Notes: a model not told the origin generated them from the sequence alone. A DNA stretch of 64,000 nt from Telopea speciosissima (GCF_018873765.1 NC_057926.1:35510946-35574945), one strand, 5' to 3'. Positions 21,158 through 31,977 are shown, numbered from the stretch's first letter. Program-made: numbers and translations.

Positions 21158-22750
21158 ATCACAGATTGGGTGATATTCGCATCGGGTCCCATGGACCTGG
21201 TTATACACCTGCTATAGGATGTAATCAACGTTCCCCTTTTCTTGTATTTTCTTTTGTTAAGTTGTTATGTCCCTTCCCCTCCCCTCTGAGAACCCATCTC
21301 CTCGTCAACTCTAGCCAAAAGTGACTATAACCTACCATCAAAGCGCTTACTGGCTTTGCGAAACTTTTCAATGGGAATGCTTCGTTGTCTATCCAAACGG
21401 AGCCTCTCCACAACTAATTCATCTATGGTGTTTTTGATCATCCAAGGATTAACCCCACGTTCCTGCACCACTATAGCTGAGAGTAATTTCTTTGGAGAGT
21501 CATTCCAATTTTTGAATATTTCCCCCTCTTTTAAGTCTGCTAAGGCTCTTACACTATTCACCGAATTGTTATCTGAGTCCCCCAAGAGGCTTTTCTCTTC
21601 CATGTCCTCAGCAATAGGTTGTATCATCCTCCCTGATGGTCTCCAAGATTGTACCAAACCTTCTACATGAACCTCCCCCCTACGTAACCCTTCTTCAATA
21701 GGCGCACCCTGCGCTTTCTCGGTTTCCTTCGCCCCCTCTACCTAGATTGTTTCCATGATTTCTCTCTCAACCAACATGCCCCCCTCCTCAACGTCAATAA
21801 TAGGAGCCGTAGCCTTCTTATGTCTCTCCTGTGGCACAACATCTTCCCCACCATCAATGATCGCTTTACCTGTATCCCCCACTGCGTCCTTCCTTGCCCG
21901 GTGGGCCTGAAGGCCTTCTCCTTCTCTTCCTTCACATGAAATAACACCATGTTTCTTCCTGCAGGCTTCAACACAGTGTCGTAGTGTGGAGCACCCTAAG
22001 CAAACCTCTAGCAGCCTTTCATAAATTACGTTCTGGAAAAAACCGGGGCCACCACCACAGCCTATCCAAATCTTCTTAGGCAATTCTGAGAGCAGGTCCA
22101 CCTCCACGCAGGCCCTTGCCCAAAAGTGCGCAAACATGCCGTAGTTGCACCATCTATTTTCAAAACCTTCCACATAGCACCTATGATCTACACAAAGTAA
22201 TTGCTGTGATATAGATTGATCGGTAAGTTGGGGAAGGAGACCCAGACTGGTACAATAGATGGCTCAACACCTGGCTTAAAGAAACGCATCCACTTAAAAA
22301 ACTGGAATGGAAAGCCTTTAATCGATGTCTGTTCCTTGAGCCAAACTCTGGTGTAATCCACTTGGTTTGAAAATCTGAGAAGCAGATGCCTTGGGTCCAG
22401 CGTGGAAACCTGAACATCTGTAGAGAGATGGAAGCCTGAAAGAATCACCCATCTAACCTCGAACAAAGAGGGCCTCCCATATGAGCACTTCGCCACCAGT
22501 GCCAATCGGAGAGGCTCTTCAGACTTATTGATCTCCTCATCCATGAAAAAGATTGCCGGTGCTCCCAAGTGATGGGAAGTGGGCTTCACTGCGATCGGGG
22601 GTGCTCCCAATTGAGTATCCTTTGCCACTATCGAAGTAAAAGAGAGAGCAGGGGCGGATTGGCCATGAAACCTAAGAGAAAACCCTAGAGAATTGGGTGC
22701 TAACGTGCACCTGCAGAGTCCTCCAAATTCCCCAGAAGTGAAGTTTCTGA
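21154..22750 (-). pseudogene. LINE ORF1 (gag-like, DUF4283 type)
   Basis: This is the nucleic-acid-binding ORF1 protein of the minus-strand LINE. The N-terminal part (about 22628-22188) holds a DUF4283-like region with EPLRLALVAKCSYGRPS and HLLLRFSNQVDY. It is followed by WLKEQTSIKGFPFQFFKWMRFF and VPVWVSFPNLP. After a frameshift near 22180 comes a zinc-knuckle region (LPKKIWIGCGGG, VCLGCSTLRHCVEAC), then a hydrophilic tail with stops near 21740, 21325 and 21255. The frame ends at 21154 in the ATGA overlap with ORF2. The start codon is uncertain because the frame stays open upstream of 22660. Confidence 0.85.
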
Positions 22751-22756
22751 GTTATC

Positions 22757-22770
22757 TGCATGAGGTCACT
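22757..22770. repeat. Target-site duplication, right copy
   Basis: The bases tgcatgaggtcact mirror 4200-4213. The outer LINE's coding frame continues directly from here on the plus strand. Confidence 0.9.
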
Positions 22771-24395
22771 TATTTGAAGGCATGCATGGAAGTTTATTGC
22801 AAAACCAGTGGTTAAGAGATTAATTTGAAGAATTCATGTCTCACTTTCAATCCTAATACTCTAGAAAGGTTCAAAAGGTGGTTTTCCAGTATTCTGAAGA
22901 TCCTGCACAACAATAGCCCTTCCAAATACATGGGTTTGCCATCGATTTTTGGAGTTTCAAAGGCCTTTAAAGGATGTGAGTGTGAAAACCAATAAAAGAG
23001 TTCAAGGTGGGAGCACCTTTTACTCTCATAGGCTGGTAGAGAAGTTCTCATCAAATCTGTAGCGCGCTCCATGTCCACTTATGCCGCATCTCATTTTTCT
23101 CTACCCTCTTCTCACCATAATGCCATTAGGGAGACGGTTTCGAACTTCTTTTGGGCTCAACAGAATGAAGAACATAAGTTGCATTGGATCTTTTGGATCC
23201 ACCTTTGTCATTCCAAAGAGAAAGGATGTTTAGGATATCAGGATCCTCTACTTCATAATAAGGCTCTTCTTGCCAAGGTGGCGTGGAGACTTTGGGAGAA
23301 CCAAGATTCCTTTTGGGCTAAGATCATCAAGGCTATCTACTTTCCCTGGCATGATTTTCTAATTGCAAAGGTTGGAAACAAATTCTCTTAGGCTTGGAGG
23401 AGTGTGTTTGTGGGTAAAAGTGTCCTTACTAGTGGTCTCATTTGGCAAGTGGGTATAGGCTTGGACGTCGACATTTAGAATCACCAATGGATTCCCTCTC
23501 TCCCAGATTTCAAGATTCAGGGGCCCAAGCTTACAAATTATAGAGTTAATAGGGTCGCTGAGTTAATTGATCATGGGAATCGTGTGTGGAGGATGGAGGT
23601 TTTAGACCAACTTTTCTCTCAAGAAGAGAAGGACGCTATTACGGGGATCAAACTCAGCCTCTTTCCTAGGAAAGACCGTTTATTATGGGGAGGATCTAGA
23701 AATGATGTATTTTCTGTCAAGAGCGCCTATCATCTTCTGTCCAATCTGAGAGATCAGCAGGTATCCCTTCATGCTTCCACATCTCACAAACATGCCTGGG
23801 AAGATATCCAATCTTTTGTTTAGAAGCGTATCTGGCACTATAAAACACTCCCAAAGATCAAGTCTTTTTTATGGAAGTTATGTGCTCAAGGCTTGGCTTC
23901 GGGGGAAAATATTCTTAAATGTTGGTTGCCGATTGACCCAAGCTGCAAATGATGTGGTAAAGCAATGGAATCAAGTGATCACTTTCTATTGGAATGACCC
24001 TTCGCAAAGGCTACATGGTTCAACCACGATTTATTCTTCATTGTTCCTTCTGTTGACTCTCCCAGCGTGTCTCATCTCCTCTCCATATGGGATCAATTTA
24101 ATTTCCCTTCTAAGAGGAAAGGTTCCTTTGTCTGCTGGCAACTTTGGCTTGCAAGAAATGACCTTATATTCAACCAAAAGAACTAGACTTTCGTTGAAGT
24201 GTTTTCCAAGTCTCAACATCTGTTTCAAGAATTCAGGTCAGGATTTGCCTTATCTACCCAAAGGGATGTGCCGGGTTTCTCTTTACATATGGGTTGTGGG
24301 GTCTTATATGGTTCTGGGATTTGCCTTATCTACCCAAAGGGATGTGCCGGGCTTCTCTTTACCCCCCAAATAAATAAATAAAAAAAAAAAAAAAA
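22771..24395 (+). pseudogene. Outer LINE, reverse transcriptase C-terminus to poly(A)
   Basis: This is the second half of the plus-strand LINE that was split at 4213. In one frame from 22757 it reads HEVTYLKACMEVYCKTSG, SKYMGLPSIFG, AGREVLIKSVARSMSTYAA, FFWAQQNEEHKLHWI, KEKGCLGYQDPLLHNKALLA and AWRLWENQDSFWAKI (the thumb of plant LINE reverse transcriptases). The zf-RVT region follows (KDRLLWGGSRNDVFSVKSAY, LPKIKSFLWKLC). In-frame stops lie near 22807, 22996, 23029, 23389 and 23821, and there is a frameshift near 23960. It ends in a short duplicated 3' tail and an A run at 24381-24395. No RNase H domain precedes this poly(A). Confidence 0.88.
24241..24361 (+). repeat. 76-bp spaced duplication at the LINE 3' end
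   Basis: The segment ggatttgccttatctaccca and the following ~24 bases occur at about 24241-24284 and again at about 24317-24361, just before the poly(A). This is a tandem duplication with a 76-bp period in the LINE 3' tail. Confidence 0.85.
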
Positions 24396-24639
24396 CTCTT
24401 TTCATGGACAACCCTTGGATCTTGCTTTTTCTTTACATACAAGGTAGGTAGAAGTACTCGATTACATGTCAAGAAAGTCAGCATTTGATATGATTCATTG
24501 AGTGTAGACCTCCTAAGTCATCAAGGATTGGTGTTGTATGGTTGGATTACATTGGAATGGTTATAGATAGAAATTACTAAAGTTATATTAAATAGCTTCA
24601 TGGACCACACACTATAGCATTCAACCTCTGCAACACTAA

Positions 24640-24945
24640 GGTCAGATACCAAGAGTGAATTCAGCAAGATGGTCTTATGTATTTTTGTTAGATGGTAAGT
24701 TTGCTTTGCTTGCTACAGGGAGTTTTAATTTGTCTTGTCATATGGAACCAGAATTAGTTAGTATCCAGATAGGTCTCCAGCATGCGTCTAGTCTAGGGGT
24801 GAAGGTGACAGAAGTGTGGTGCTCCAATCAACGGGTTGTCGAGTCTCTTCCAACTCCGACACATACTCCTTGGCCTTGGCCACTTCTCAAGGAATTTGTG
24901 TATATAAATACCATAGGGCAAGACATTACATTTAGTACTAAGGGG
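24640..24945 (+). pseudogene. Possible LINE RNase H fragment
   Basis: One frame reads FALLATGSFNLSCHMEPELV, SIQIGLQHASSLGVKVTEVW and CSNQRVVESLPTPTHTPWPW. This fits the middle of a plant RVT_3 RNase H (the AELxAIxxGLxxAxxLG helix, then a VWCDN-type strand). Here the helix Glu is kept and the strand Asp reads Ser. It lies 260 bp beyond the poly(A) of the outer LINE, so it is a separate fragment. No further domain is visible. Confidence 0.5.
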
Positions 24946-24947
24946 GA

Positions 24948-24972
24948 ATATATATATATATATATATATATT
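24948..24972. repeat. (AT)n microsatellite
   Basis: A simple TA dinucleotide run next to tttatttgtttatttata. Confidence 0.9.
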
Positions 24973-25219
24973 TATTTGTTTATTTATAGAGAGCTGCGGT
25001 TTTTATTAACTATGGCTAAATATTGGTATACGACCACGGTTTTTATTAACGCAGAATGAGTGGTTAATTGACCAATCATATGCAAACACGTATATATGTA
25101 TATAGGGCCACGGTCATAGAAGCCGCAGCTAGTAGTGAAATTTCAAGATTCAAAATTCCAGTCGGAGTTTTTTATTGCCGCTCTCATCCCCCGCCTCTTC
25201 TCCTTACTTTATTATTAAA

Positions 25220-25388
25220 GGGAAAAAGTTCTCTGTCCGGGAGTATGGCCTATGCCAGCACTCCCATGAGTCTATCTCTCTCCTCCCCATGTGAAAAGAT
25301 AACTCTGTCCCCTTGTTTTAATGAGGAGAGAGATAGACACATGGGAATGCTGGCGCAGGCCACACTCCTGTACAGAAAATTGCTTCCC
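25220..25388 (+). mobile_element. MITE copy 1 (169 bp, 9-bp target duplication)
   Basis: This is a short foldback element whose two halves are imperfect inverted repeats. It starts GGGAAAAAGTTCTCTGTCCG and ends as the inverse of GGGAAGCAATTTTCTGTAC. The repeats extend through gtggcctatgccaacactcc and the tctatctctctcctcc box. It is flanked by a perfect 9-bp duplication ATTATTAAA (25211-25219 and 25389-25397). The 9-bp duplication points to Mutator-superfamily mobilisation. Other copies lie at 41443, 51163 and 51892. Confidence 0.92.
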
Positions 25389-25397
25389 ATTATTAAA

Positions 25398-26006
25398 TTA
25401 GACTTTAACAAACGCATGAAAAAAAAAAAGAAGAAGCAAACAAAGGAACAAGTAGAAGAAGAAGAAAAAGAAGACACAATAAGGTAAATTTGAGTTTTTT
25501 GTGTTTTAAAGTTCCTAACCTTTGTCTCTTTCAACCTCTGTTACTTTTTTTGTTTTCCCACTTTCTAACCTTATGTCTCTTTCTCATTGTAGAGACAAGA
25601 TGGGCGGTGGTGGGTGGGCATGGGTACAGGAGAAGGTGTGGGGAGGTGGTGGTTTGCAGAGGTGGTAAAAGGAAAAAGTAACAGAGTTGGTGGATCAAAT
25701 GAGGGTACCAGTGGTTCTTGGATGCAGCAGGGCGATGGTGTGAAGGGGCAACGGTGGAGTAACGATGGTTTGAGGATGCAGCAGAGCGGTGGTGTGAAGG
25801 GGTAAAGGTGGGCTATTGGTGGTTTGAGGATGCAGCAGGGCGGTGATGTGAAGGGGTAGGGGTGGGCTACCAGTGGTTTGAGGATACAGCAGGGCAAGGG
25901 TGTTATACAGGGTCAGGGTAGTAGCAGGGGCGTGGGTGGGGTTGGAGGCAGGGGAGTAGTGTAAAGGGGTGGGGGTACAGCAGGATCGTGGTGGGGGTAG
26001 GGGCAG
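25398..26006. other. G-rich low-complexity region
   Basis: A plus-strand degenerate repeat of ggtggtgtgaaggggta, gcagcagggcgg and similar lies between about 25600 and 26006. It gives proline-rich minus-strand frames with no domain. The same G-rich sequence resumes after the copia element at 30820. Confidence 0.55.
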
Positions 26007-26011
26007 GGGAG
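26007..26011. repeat. Target duplication gggag, left
   Basis: Identical to 30815-30819, flanking copia element 1. Confidence 0.85.
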
Positions 26012-26283
26012 TATTGTGGTGTTGCAATTGGATTTGTATTCATAAGATTCAATAAGTTACAGGAGTGATATATATATTGTACAAGGTAACCCATTAGGGT
26101 TAGAATTCTATGGAAGATACACATGTGATAATAAAGGAAGGTGATATATTCCACATATGATAATGATGGAAGGTTCTTATTATCGCATGTGGTGAATATT
26201 GTGAAGAGATATATTCACATATGGAAATCGGAGATACCCAATATAGCGCATTACTGGAATGGTAACGACTATATTGGTCAATA
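26012..26283 (-). repeat. 3' LTR of copia element 1
   Basis: This 272-bp LTR is repeated at 30529-30814. On the minus strand it begins TATTGACC and ends CACAATA. Directly to its right, caccccctcaa (26284-26294) is the complement of the polypurine tract. Confidence 0.9.
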
Positions 26284-26294
26284 CACCCCCTCAA
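26284..26294 (-). other. Polypurine tract of copia element 1
   Basis: On the minus strand the sequence is TTGAGGGGGTG, immediately before the 3' LTR. Confidence 0.8.
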
Positions 26295-27731
26295 GATGAA
26301 GATTTCGAGCAGTGGATCTTTAGCTTGTCTCTCATGAACTGGAACCGTGCTTTGGGTAGCACCTTAGTCAAACCGTCGGCTATTTGGTTTGTTGTTGAGA
26401 TGAACTGGACCTGGAGTTGTTCACGAACAAAGTGGAAATTTATCTCCACATGCTTTGTGCGAGCATGGAAGACAAGGTTTGCCGACAAATAGGTTGCTCC
26501 TATATTGTCACACTAGAGGATGGGCGTGGCCTTTTGGGGAAGACCAAGTTCTCTAAATAATGACTGGAGCTAGATCAGTTCGGCTGCAGCATCTGCAAGA
26601 ACCTTGTATTCTGACTCGGTTGAGGATCGAGACCCTATTTGGGCCAAGAAAAATCGTATAAGCCCCTGTGGAGCATCTATAACTGGTGCTACCAGTCTAG
26701 TCAGCATTGGAAAAGGCCTGTAGTGTCAATGAGGATGACCGCTCAAAGTAAAGACCTGACTTGGATGTGCCCTTGAGATACTGTAGAATCCGTTTGACTA
26801 GACTCCAATCATCATCGGTGGGAGCATGCATTGTCTGACAAGCCTTATTAACCACGAAGGTCACATTCGGACGGGTTAATGTAATGTACTGAAGGGCTCC
26901 CACAATCAAACGATAATGACTGGGGTTGGCAAACGCTGCACCCCCTGACTGGGATGGCTTTGAGCTTGTTCCAATTGGTGTTAAAACTGGTTTATAATCT
27001 GACATCCCAGCTCGCTGTAACAGATCATTGATGTACCTGGATTGAGTAAGGAGTAAGCCATTACGGTGAGCTGTGGCTTTGACGCCTAGGAAAAAATGCA
27101 ACGGCTCGAGATCCTTGATGGAAAATTCGACAGCCAGGCTTGAGAGTAATTCCTGAACCTGTGAAGTAGAGTTCCCTTTGACCAAAATATCATCCACATA
27201 GATTAGTACATACATCACAGACCGACCCCGATGAAAGGTAAACAGTGGCGTATCAGTTTTGGAAGCAGTGAACCCAAGACCCAACAGAAAAGTGCTCAAT
27301 CATTGAAACCAAGCCCTTAGGGCTTGTTTAAGGCCATACAAAGAGCGATGAAGCGGATAAACATGATTGGATTTGGTTTTATCTTCAAATCCAGGTGGTT
27401 GCACCATATAAACTTCCTCAATCAGTTCACCATGGAAAAACGCATTCTGTACATCCAACTGTCGGATAGGCCACCCATTGGACACAACAAAGCCAATGAA
27501 CATCCTGATTGTGGGTTGTTTGATGACAGGACTAAAGGTCTCACTATAGTCAACACCCTCTTGCTGATGGAATCCTTTTGGAACCAAACACACTTTATAG
27601 CGTTCCAAGGATCTGTCTGCCTTACGCTTCACATGATACACCCATTTGCACCCTACAAGATTCATGGTTGGTGTATAAGGGACCAAGGACCATGTGTCAT
27701 TGTGAATAAGCACATTAAATTCATCCGCCAT
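26290..27731 (-). pseudogene. Copia 1 reverse transcriptase and RNase H
   Basis: This is the C-terminal pol region. From 27731: [66 protein letters not shown] (motif A), [13 protein letters not shown] and a stop at 27300. Then come GRSVMYVLIYVDDILVKG (catalytic YVDD), SIKDLEPLHFFLGV, QSRYINDLLQRAGM, ALQYITLTRPN and RILQYLKGTSKSGLYF. RNase H continues to [16 protein letters not shown] and [11 protein letters not shown] at the end. All the landmark motifs remain. Between 26490 and 26690 the RNase H middle is frame-broken. Confidence 0.92.
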
Positions 27732-28960
27732 CGTTGTCTACCATTCTTGAAATTTCACAGCTTGAGAAAACCAAGTAGGGTCAGTGGGGGGGGGGGGGAG
27801 ATGGGGAGAAGCAGCCAATGCAGTGGCACGATGGTTGGGTATCGGTTGGGTGGTCCTAGAGAGGTCCTCAAGGGTATGGGTGCATGGTGGAGGAGATGAA
27901 TGGGACCCGGATGGAGCAGGCTGTAGCGGTGATGGGGACGAGGATAATGGTGGTGAAGGGGAGGGGGGTAGTGATGGCAGCCCCGCAGGTGGTGGTGTAA
28001 CGGGTAAATGGTTTAATTGGGTAGGAATGGGCACTATAACAGGTTGGGAAGCCACGGTAGGAGCACTAGCCCAAGGGGTGGTCAAGAGAGGAAGGCATGG
28101 TGGTGAAGGAGGAGACGAGGTCGTAAATGGGAAGGCATCTTCAGAGAATCGGACATGGCGAACATACCTGATCTGATTTGTGGATCGATCAAGACAACGA
28201 TATGCTAAGTGATTTGGACTGTAGCCCAAAAATACACAGGGGGCAGACTGAAAGTCCATTTTGTGGGTGTTGTATGGCCGGATATAGGAGAAACACAGGC
28301 ACCCAAACACCCTCAAGAATGAATAGTTTGGTTGGCGATGGAAATGGAGCTGATAAGGTGACACATCATTGGAAACGTGTGAAGGCAACTTGTTGATTAA
28401 AAAGACAGCAGACTCAAAAGCATAATGCCAATAAGTACGAGGAATAGAACAATGAGCAAGCAAAGAGAGTCCAGTCTCAACAATGTGATAATGGCGACAT
28501 TCCACCGACGTTCCACCGCGCCTTGCTGCTAATGGGTATGAGCGGCAGAGACAGGGTGGGAAATCCCAATGTTTGTAAAATAAGAGGAAAGAGAGCGAAA
28601 TTCCCCTCCCCAATCAGTTTGGACCGATTTAATTTTCCTTGAAAACTACCTTTCAACCAATTTTTACAAATCCTTAAACAAAGAAAAGACATCAGACTTT
28701 CGAATCATAGGATAGAACCATATAAACTTAGAATAATCGTCCACAAAGATTACAAAGTAACGATGACCAGTAGGGGAAGGGGAGGGGGATGGACCCCAAA
28801 CATCACTATGAACTAGTTCTAAAAGAAATAAAATACGAGAAAAAGTCTCTGGTAAAGACTGACAACAAGATTTTCCAAGCTGACAGGCAGAACACAACAA
28901 ACTCAGCTTGGTTAATTGACATGGTAGATTAAATTCACGAACAAGATGACGCAGTAATTA
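27732..28960 (-). pseudogene. Copia 1 integrase
   Basis: Integrase joins the element's cDNA to chromosomal DNA. The pre-integrase zinc region (LLCSACQLGKS) is at about 28900. The catalytic core follows: LELVHSDVWGPSP (first Asp), YFVIFVDDYSKFIWFYPM (second), then after a frameshift near 28640 the ETGLSLLAHCSIPRTYWHYA block. The C-terminal part reads FLRVFGCLCFSYIRPYNTHK and CVFLGYSPNHLAYRCLD. A Pro/Ser-rich linker (about 28140-27800) leads to reverse transcriptase and contains a 13-base homopolymer (27786-27798). Stops near 28960 and 28994 separate it from protease. Confidence 0.9.
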
Positions 28961-30442
28961 AGAATGAGGGTGTCCAAGGCGACAATGCTAGCCATCAAGG
29001 GATGTGTGTGTGGCCATCAATGCAGCAGGAGAGGAAGACAAGGGTAGAGGCATTGTGTAGAGACCTCCACTACTCGGACCTCATAGAATGGTGGACTTGG
29101 TTCTCCGATCCTTCACAAAGAAACAAGAAGGGTGAAACTCAAAATAAACGTCATTATCAGTAGCAAAAAGATGAATAGAAAGTAATGGTTTAGTGATGGA
29201 AGGAACATGAAGAACGTCAGATAAAAGTAATTGATGATGGGAAGAAGGAGAAGTGATAGTACCATAACCAACATGGGAAATAGGAATGCCCTTACCGTTC
29301 CCAACCTATAAAGTATCCAAACCTGTATATGGGTCATATGAAGACATCGATTGTAGGTCTGGGGTCACATGGTGAGTTGCTCCGATATCCTGGTACCAAG
29401 TGAGATGGGATGCAAGTGGGTAAGATGGAGTGGGAAGTAATGGCGGTTGGGAAGGGGATGGGTATTGCATGTAATTGGCTGATGGGGTAGATGGTGGTTG
29501 GTACTGGAAGGGGGGTTGGGGACGGTAGGCTTGCTGATTGGGGTTTCTAGGCTTGGAATAGTACTGGGCCGTGTCATGTGTGTCACGGTTACACTAGTGA
29601 CACCACTGCCAATTGCCATAAGACCTCGTGCCACCACGGCTGAAGCTCCCGCGACCCCCACGACCATGGTTTTGTGACCCACCCCCACGATTGGAACGTG
29701 AGTCCTGGGTGGGTGAAGTGCGTTGAACATTGTTGGCAGACGACAAAGATGCAGACTTTGGAGAGTCAGTGATGGACAGATTGGTCAGCCTTGATCCTTG
29801 GAGAAACTCGTGACTTAATAACATGGCGTGTAAATCATCATATGTGATTGGTGTGGTACGGGCAAGAAGCGAAGAAACAATATCAGAAAATTTTGTCTTC
29901 AGACCACGAAAGACATCCATGTTGAATGCACTGGGTCAAAGGGGCTGCCCAGCCACACTCAACTCTTCAGAGATGGATTTGGCATGACTGAGAAAGGCCG
30001 AGATAGATTCATCTGCCTGCTGTTGTAGATCCTGCATAGCCATGGTCAGGGACATGAGCCGACTCTCAGAACGTGAAGAGTAGGCGGTGTGAAGGGAGTC
30101 CTAGATTTCCTTACTGGTGCGCTTGTCTAGAACTTGTGGAAACACCTCTTCAGAGAGAGATGCGATGAGAAGACTGCGTATCAAGGAATCTTGGCAGCAC
30201 CATTGAAGAGCACCATCAGAGTCCGTTGGACATGCGTGAGATCCATCCACATAGTCAAATAGTCCTTGGCCATCAAGGAATGGTTCAAGTTGGGTGCGCC
30301 AGAAGAGATAATTCTTCGAAGTTAATTTCGTAGAGATGTAGTGATGCACATGATGAAGAGAGGGCGCACCAATGTTGGTGGGAGAAATAACAGGTAAAGT
30401 GTTGGCAGAGGAGGTCTCATCAATGGTGCCATTGTCTGGCAT
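28961..30442 (-). pseudogene. Copia 1 gag and protease region
   Basis: The ATG at 30442 opens MPDNGTIDETSS. The UBN2-type gag domain follows: HHYISTKLTSKNYLFWRTQL, EPFLDGQGLFDYVDGS, then after a stop near 30099 MSLTMAMQDLQQQADESISA, and DVFRGLKTKFSDIVSSLLAR. An RGG-rich stretch with a degraded zinc knuckle (WQWCH, stop, CNRDTHDTAQYY) follows. The protease has WYQDIGATHHVTPD, where the usual D-S/T-G reads D-I-G, and HVPSITKPLLS. Stops lie near 30099, 29940, 29594, 29310 and 29088. All follow one frame, so this is nonsense decay rather than indels. Confidence 0.88.
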
Positions 30443-30514
30443 GGTTGAAGAAATGTACAGAGCAAAGAACGATCAGAGGAGAAAAAAAAAAGGAACGCTC
30501 GTGTGAGCTTATTT

Positions 30515-30528
30515 GGCTTTGATTACTA
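30515..30528 (-). other. Degenerate primer-binding site of copia 1
   Basis: On the minus strand TAGTAATCAAAGCC abuts the 5' LTR. It resembles the initiator-Met primer site TGGTATCAGAGCC with several changes. Confidence 0.6.
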
Positions 30529-30814
30529 TATTGTGGTGTTGCAATTGGATTTGTATTCATAAGATTCAATAAGTTACAAGAGTGATATATGTATATATAT
30601 ATATATATTGTACAAGGTAACCCATTAGGGTTGGAATTCTATGGAAGATACACATGTGATAATAAAGGAAGGTGATATATTCCACATACGATAATGATGG
30701 ACGGTTCTTATTATCGCATGTGGTGAATATTGTGAAGAGATATATTCACATATGGAAACCGGAGATACCCAATATGGCACATTACCGGAATGGTAACGGT
30801 TATATTAGTCAATA
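30529..30814 (-). repeat. 5' LTR of copia element 1
   Basis: This 286-bp partner of 26012-26283 is longer mainly through an expanded TA microsatellite at about 30589-30608. Confidence 0.9.
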
Positions 30815-30819
30815 GGGAG
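30815..30819. repeat. Target duplication gggag, right
   Basis: Partner of 26007-26011. Confidence 0.85.
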
Positions 30820-30899
30820 TAGTGTTCTGACAATGCCGGGAATTACCTCCACCATCGGAGCCGGTAGGGGTGGGTTATTCCAGGTTTTTTTTTTAATTA

Positions 30900-31088
30900 A
30901 AACACTTACATTTAGCTGCATGCGCGGATTTTTAACCGCGGTCAAAGACAGTTTTTCAAATACCACGGTACATTTCACCGCGGATTTGCCGCAGTTTTAA
31001 AACCGTGGTTATTTGACCTTCACCCATAGTTTTAGGACCTATTGCCATGGAAAAACCACAGCTAAAAAGTCAATATTTTGTTGTGTTG
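30900..31088 (-). mobile_element. Possible CACTA-type transposon end
   Basis: Within 190 bp there are repeated accgcggt, accacggt and aaccgtggtt motifs in both orientations. They lead to a terminal sequence that on the minus strand reads CAACACAACAAAATATTGAC. CACTA/Spm elements begin CACTACAAxAAAA and carry such subterminal repeats. A similar patch with accacggtttttattaac lies at 24980-25140, and the G-rich region plus copia 1 lie between. I could not find a matching left terminus or 3-bp duplication, so this is tentative. Confidence 0.35.
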
Positions 31089-31385
31089 CACCCAGATGCG
31101 ATCAAAGAGAACATGCGCCCTTCGTTTATTAAGTTACGTAATGGCCACTTCTTCCAGTGCACTGATCCATTACAGCTTTAATCATTGATTTAAGTGTGGA
31201 TCCCATGCATACTCGTCGGTCTAGCAGAGGCTAGGGCAGTCCTCCGATTCAGATTATTGGAATCCTTATAGCCTTTTCATGCGTACAACACGTTGTGAGT
31301 ATCTTTCAAAGATATTAATTTTTTTTTCTCTTCCCTACCCTACCCTACCCTACCATTATCCATAGGGTAGGTCTACCTAAGTTTT

Positions 31386-31609
31386 CTTTTGTGTCTTTCT
31401 TAGAAAGACTTGGGGAGAGTTGATGATTGACAACATGAGAATAATCTTTCTCTCAGTTACTTTCCTGGAAGATATGAAGAATTATTGGATTTGGATCCTT
31501 TGTGCCTTTCTTAGAGAGACTTGGGGAGAGTTGACGATTGACTACGTGAGAATAATCTTTCTCTCAGTTATTTTCCCGTAAAATATGAAGAATTATTGGA
31601 TTTGGACCC
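31386..31609 (+). repeat. 111-bp tandem duplication
   Basis: Two adjacent diverged units (about 31386-31496 and 31497-31609) share cttagaaagacttggggaga and the following aataatctttctctcagtta. The offset is 111 bases. No coding function is seen in 31090-31977 apart from this. Confidence 0.88.
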
Positions 31610-31977
31610 TCTATGGCCTAGTTGCCCGTCTTGCCTGTGGCCGTCCTGTCTGTGCTGTGCAGACACAGGGCCGCTGATAAAGACCACCTTATCTTTGCCC
31701 GAGTGGGGGAATTGAGAATTATTCTCCTATGAGAAACGAACCAGAAAATATGGGTAAAAATGTTATATTTGCTGGAGTTTTTGGCCGATCTCAACCCATC
31801 CGATTTAATCCAGCCGATACCGAGATGACGGACCTTTACTCAATAGACACACAGGTTCTCCACGAAAAAGTCAAAAAGTAGAAAGTAAAATAATGATTCC
31901 ATGTCTTCCACTCAGCCTACAAAGCCATGCGTTTTCACATGGGATTGAATTATAAGGTATTTCTAGATTTTCTTTTA

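Larger units (their letters stand above)
4214..22756 (-). mobile_element. Near full-length LINE, interrupted by an LTR element
   Basis: This is a plant non-LTR retrotransposon read right to left. ORF1 lies at about 22660-21154. ORF2 starts at 21157, is interrupted at 21022/8368 by the LTR retrotransposon, and resumes at 8363 through endonuclease, reverse transcriptase, zinc-binding and RNase H domains to 4394. A G-rich 3' UTR follows and ends in a poly(A) tail, seen as a T run at 4214-4226. Without the insert it is about 5.9 kb, a usual full length. It is flanked by a 14-bp target duplication with one mismatch (4200-4213 and 22757-22770). All coding parts carry stops or frameshifts, so it is dead. 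Confidence 0.92.
26012..30814 (-). mobile_element. Ty1/copia element 1, 4.8 kb
   Basis: This is a complete copia element on the minus strand. Its short LTRs (26012-26283 and 30529-30814) have TATTG...CAATA ends. It is flanked by the 5-bp duplication gggag (26007-26011 and 30815-30819). Reading leftwards from 30442, gag is followed by protease, integrase, reverse transcriptase and RNase H, in the copia order. Size and LTR length suit the Ale/Retrofit group (inference). There are many in-frame stops and at least one frameshift. About eleven LTR differences were counted by eye (about 4%), besides a TA-repeat length change. It sits in a G-rich low-complexity region. Confidence 0.94.

Noticed and set aside
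25571-26027. Pro-rich minus-strand frames
   Set aside because: They come from G-rich low-complexity repeats with no domain and no conservation signal I can see.
27784-28176. Gly-rich plus-strand frame
   Set aside because: It is the complement of the Pro/Ser-rich linker of copia 1 on the minus strand.
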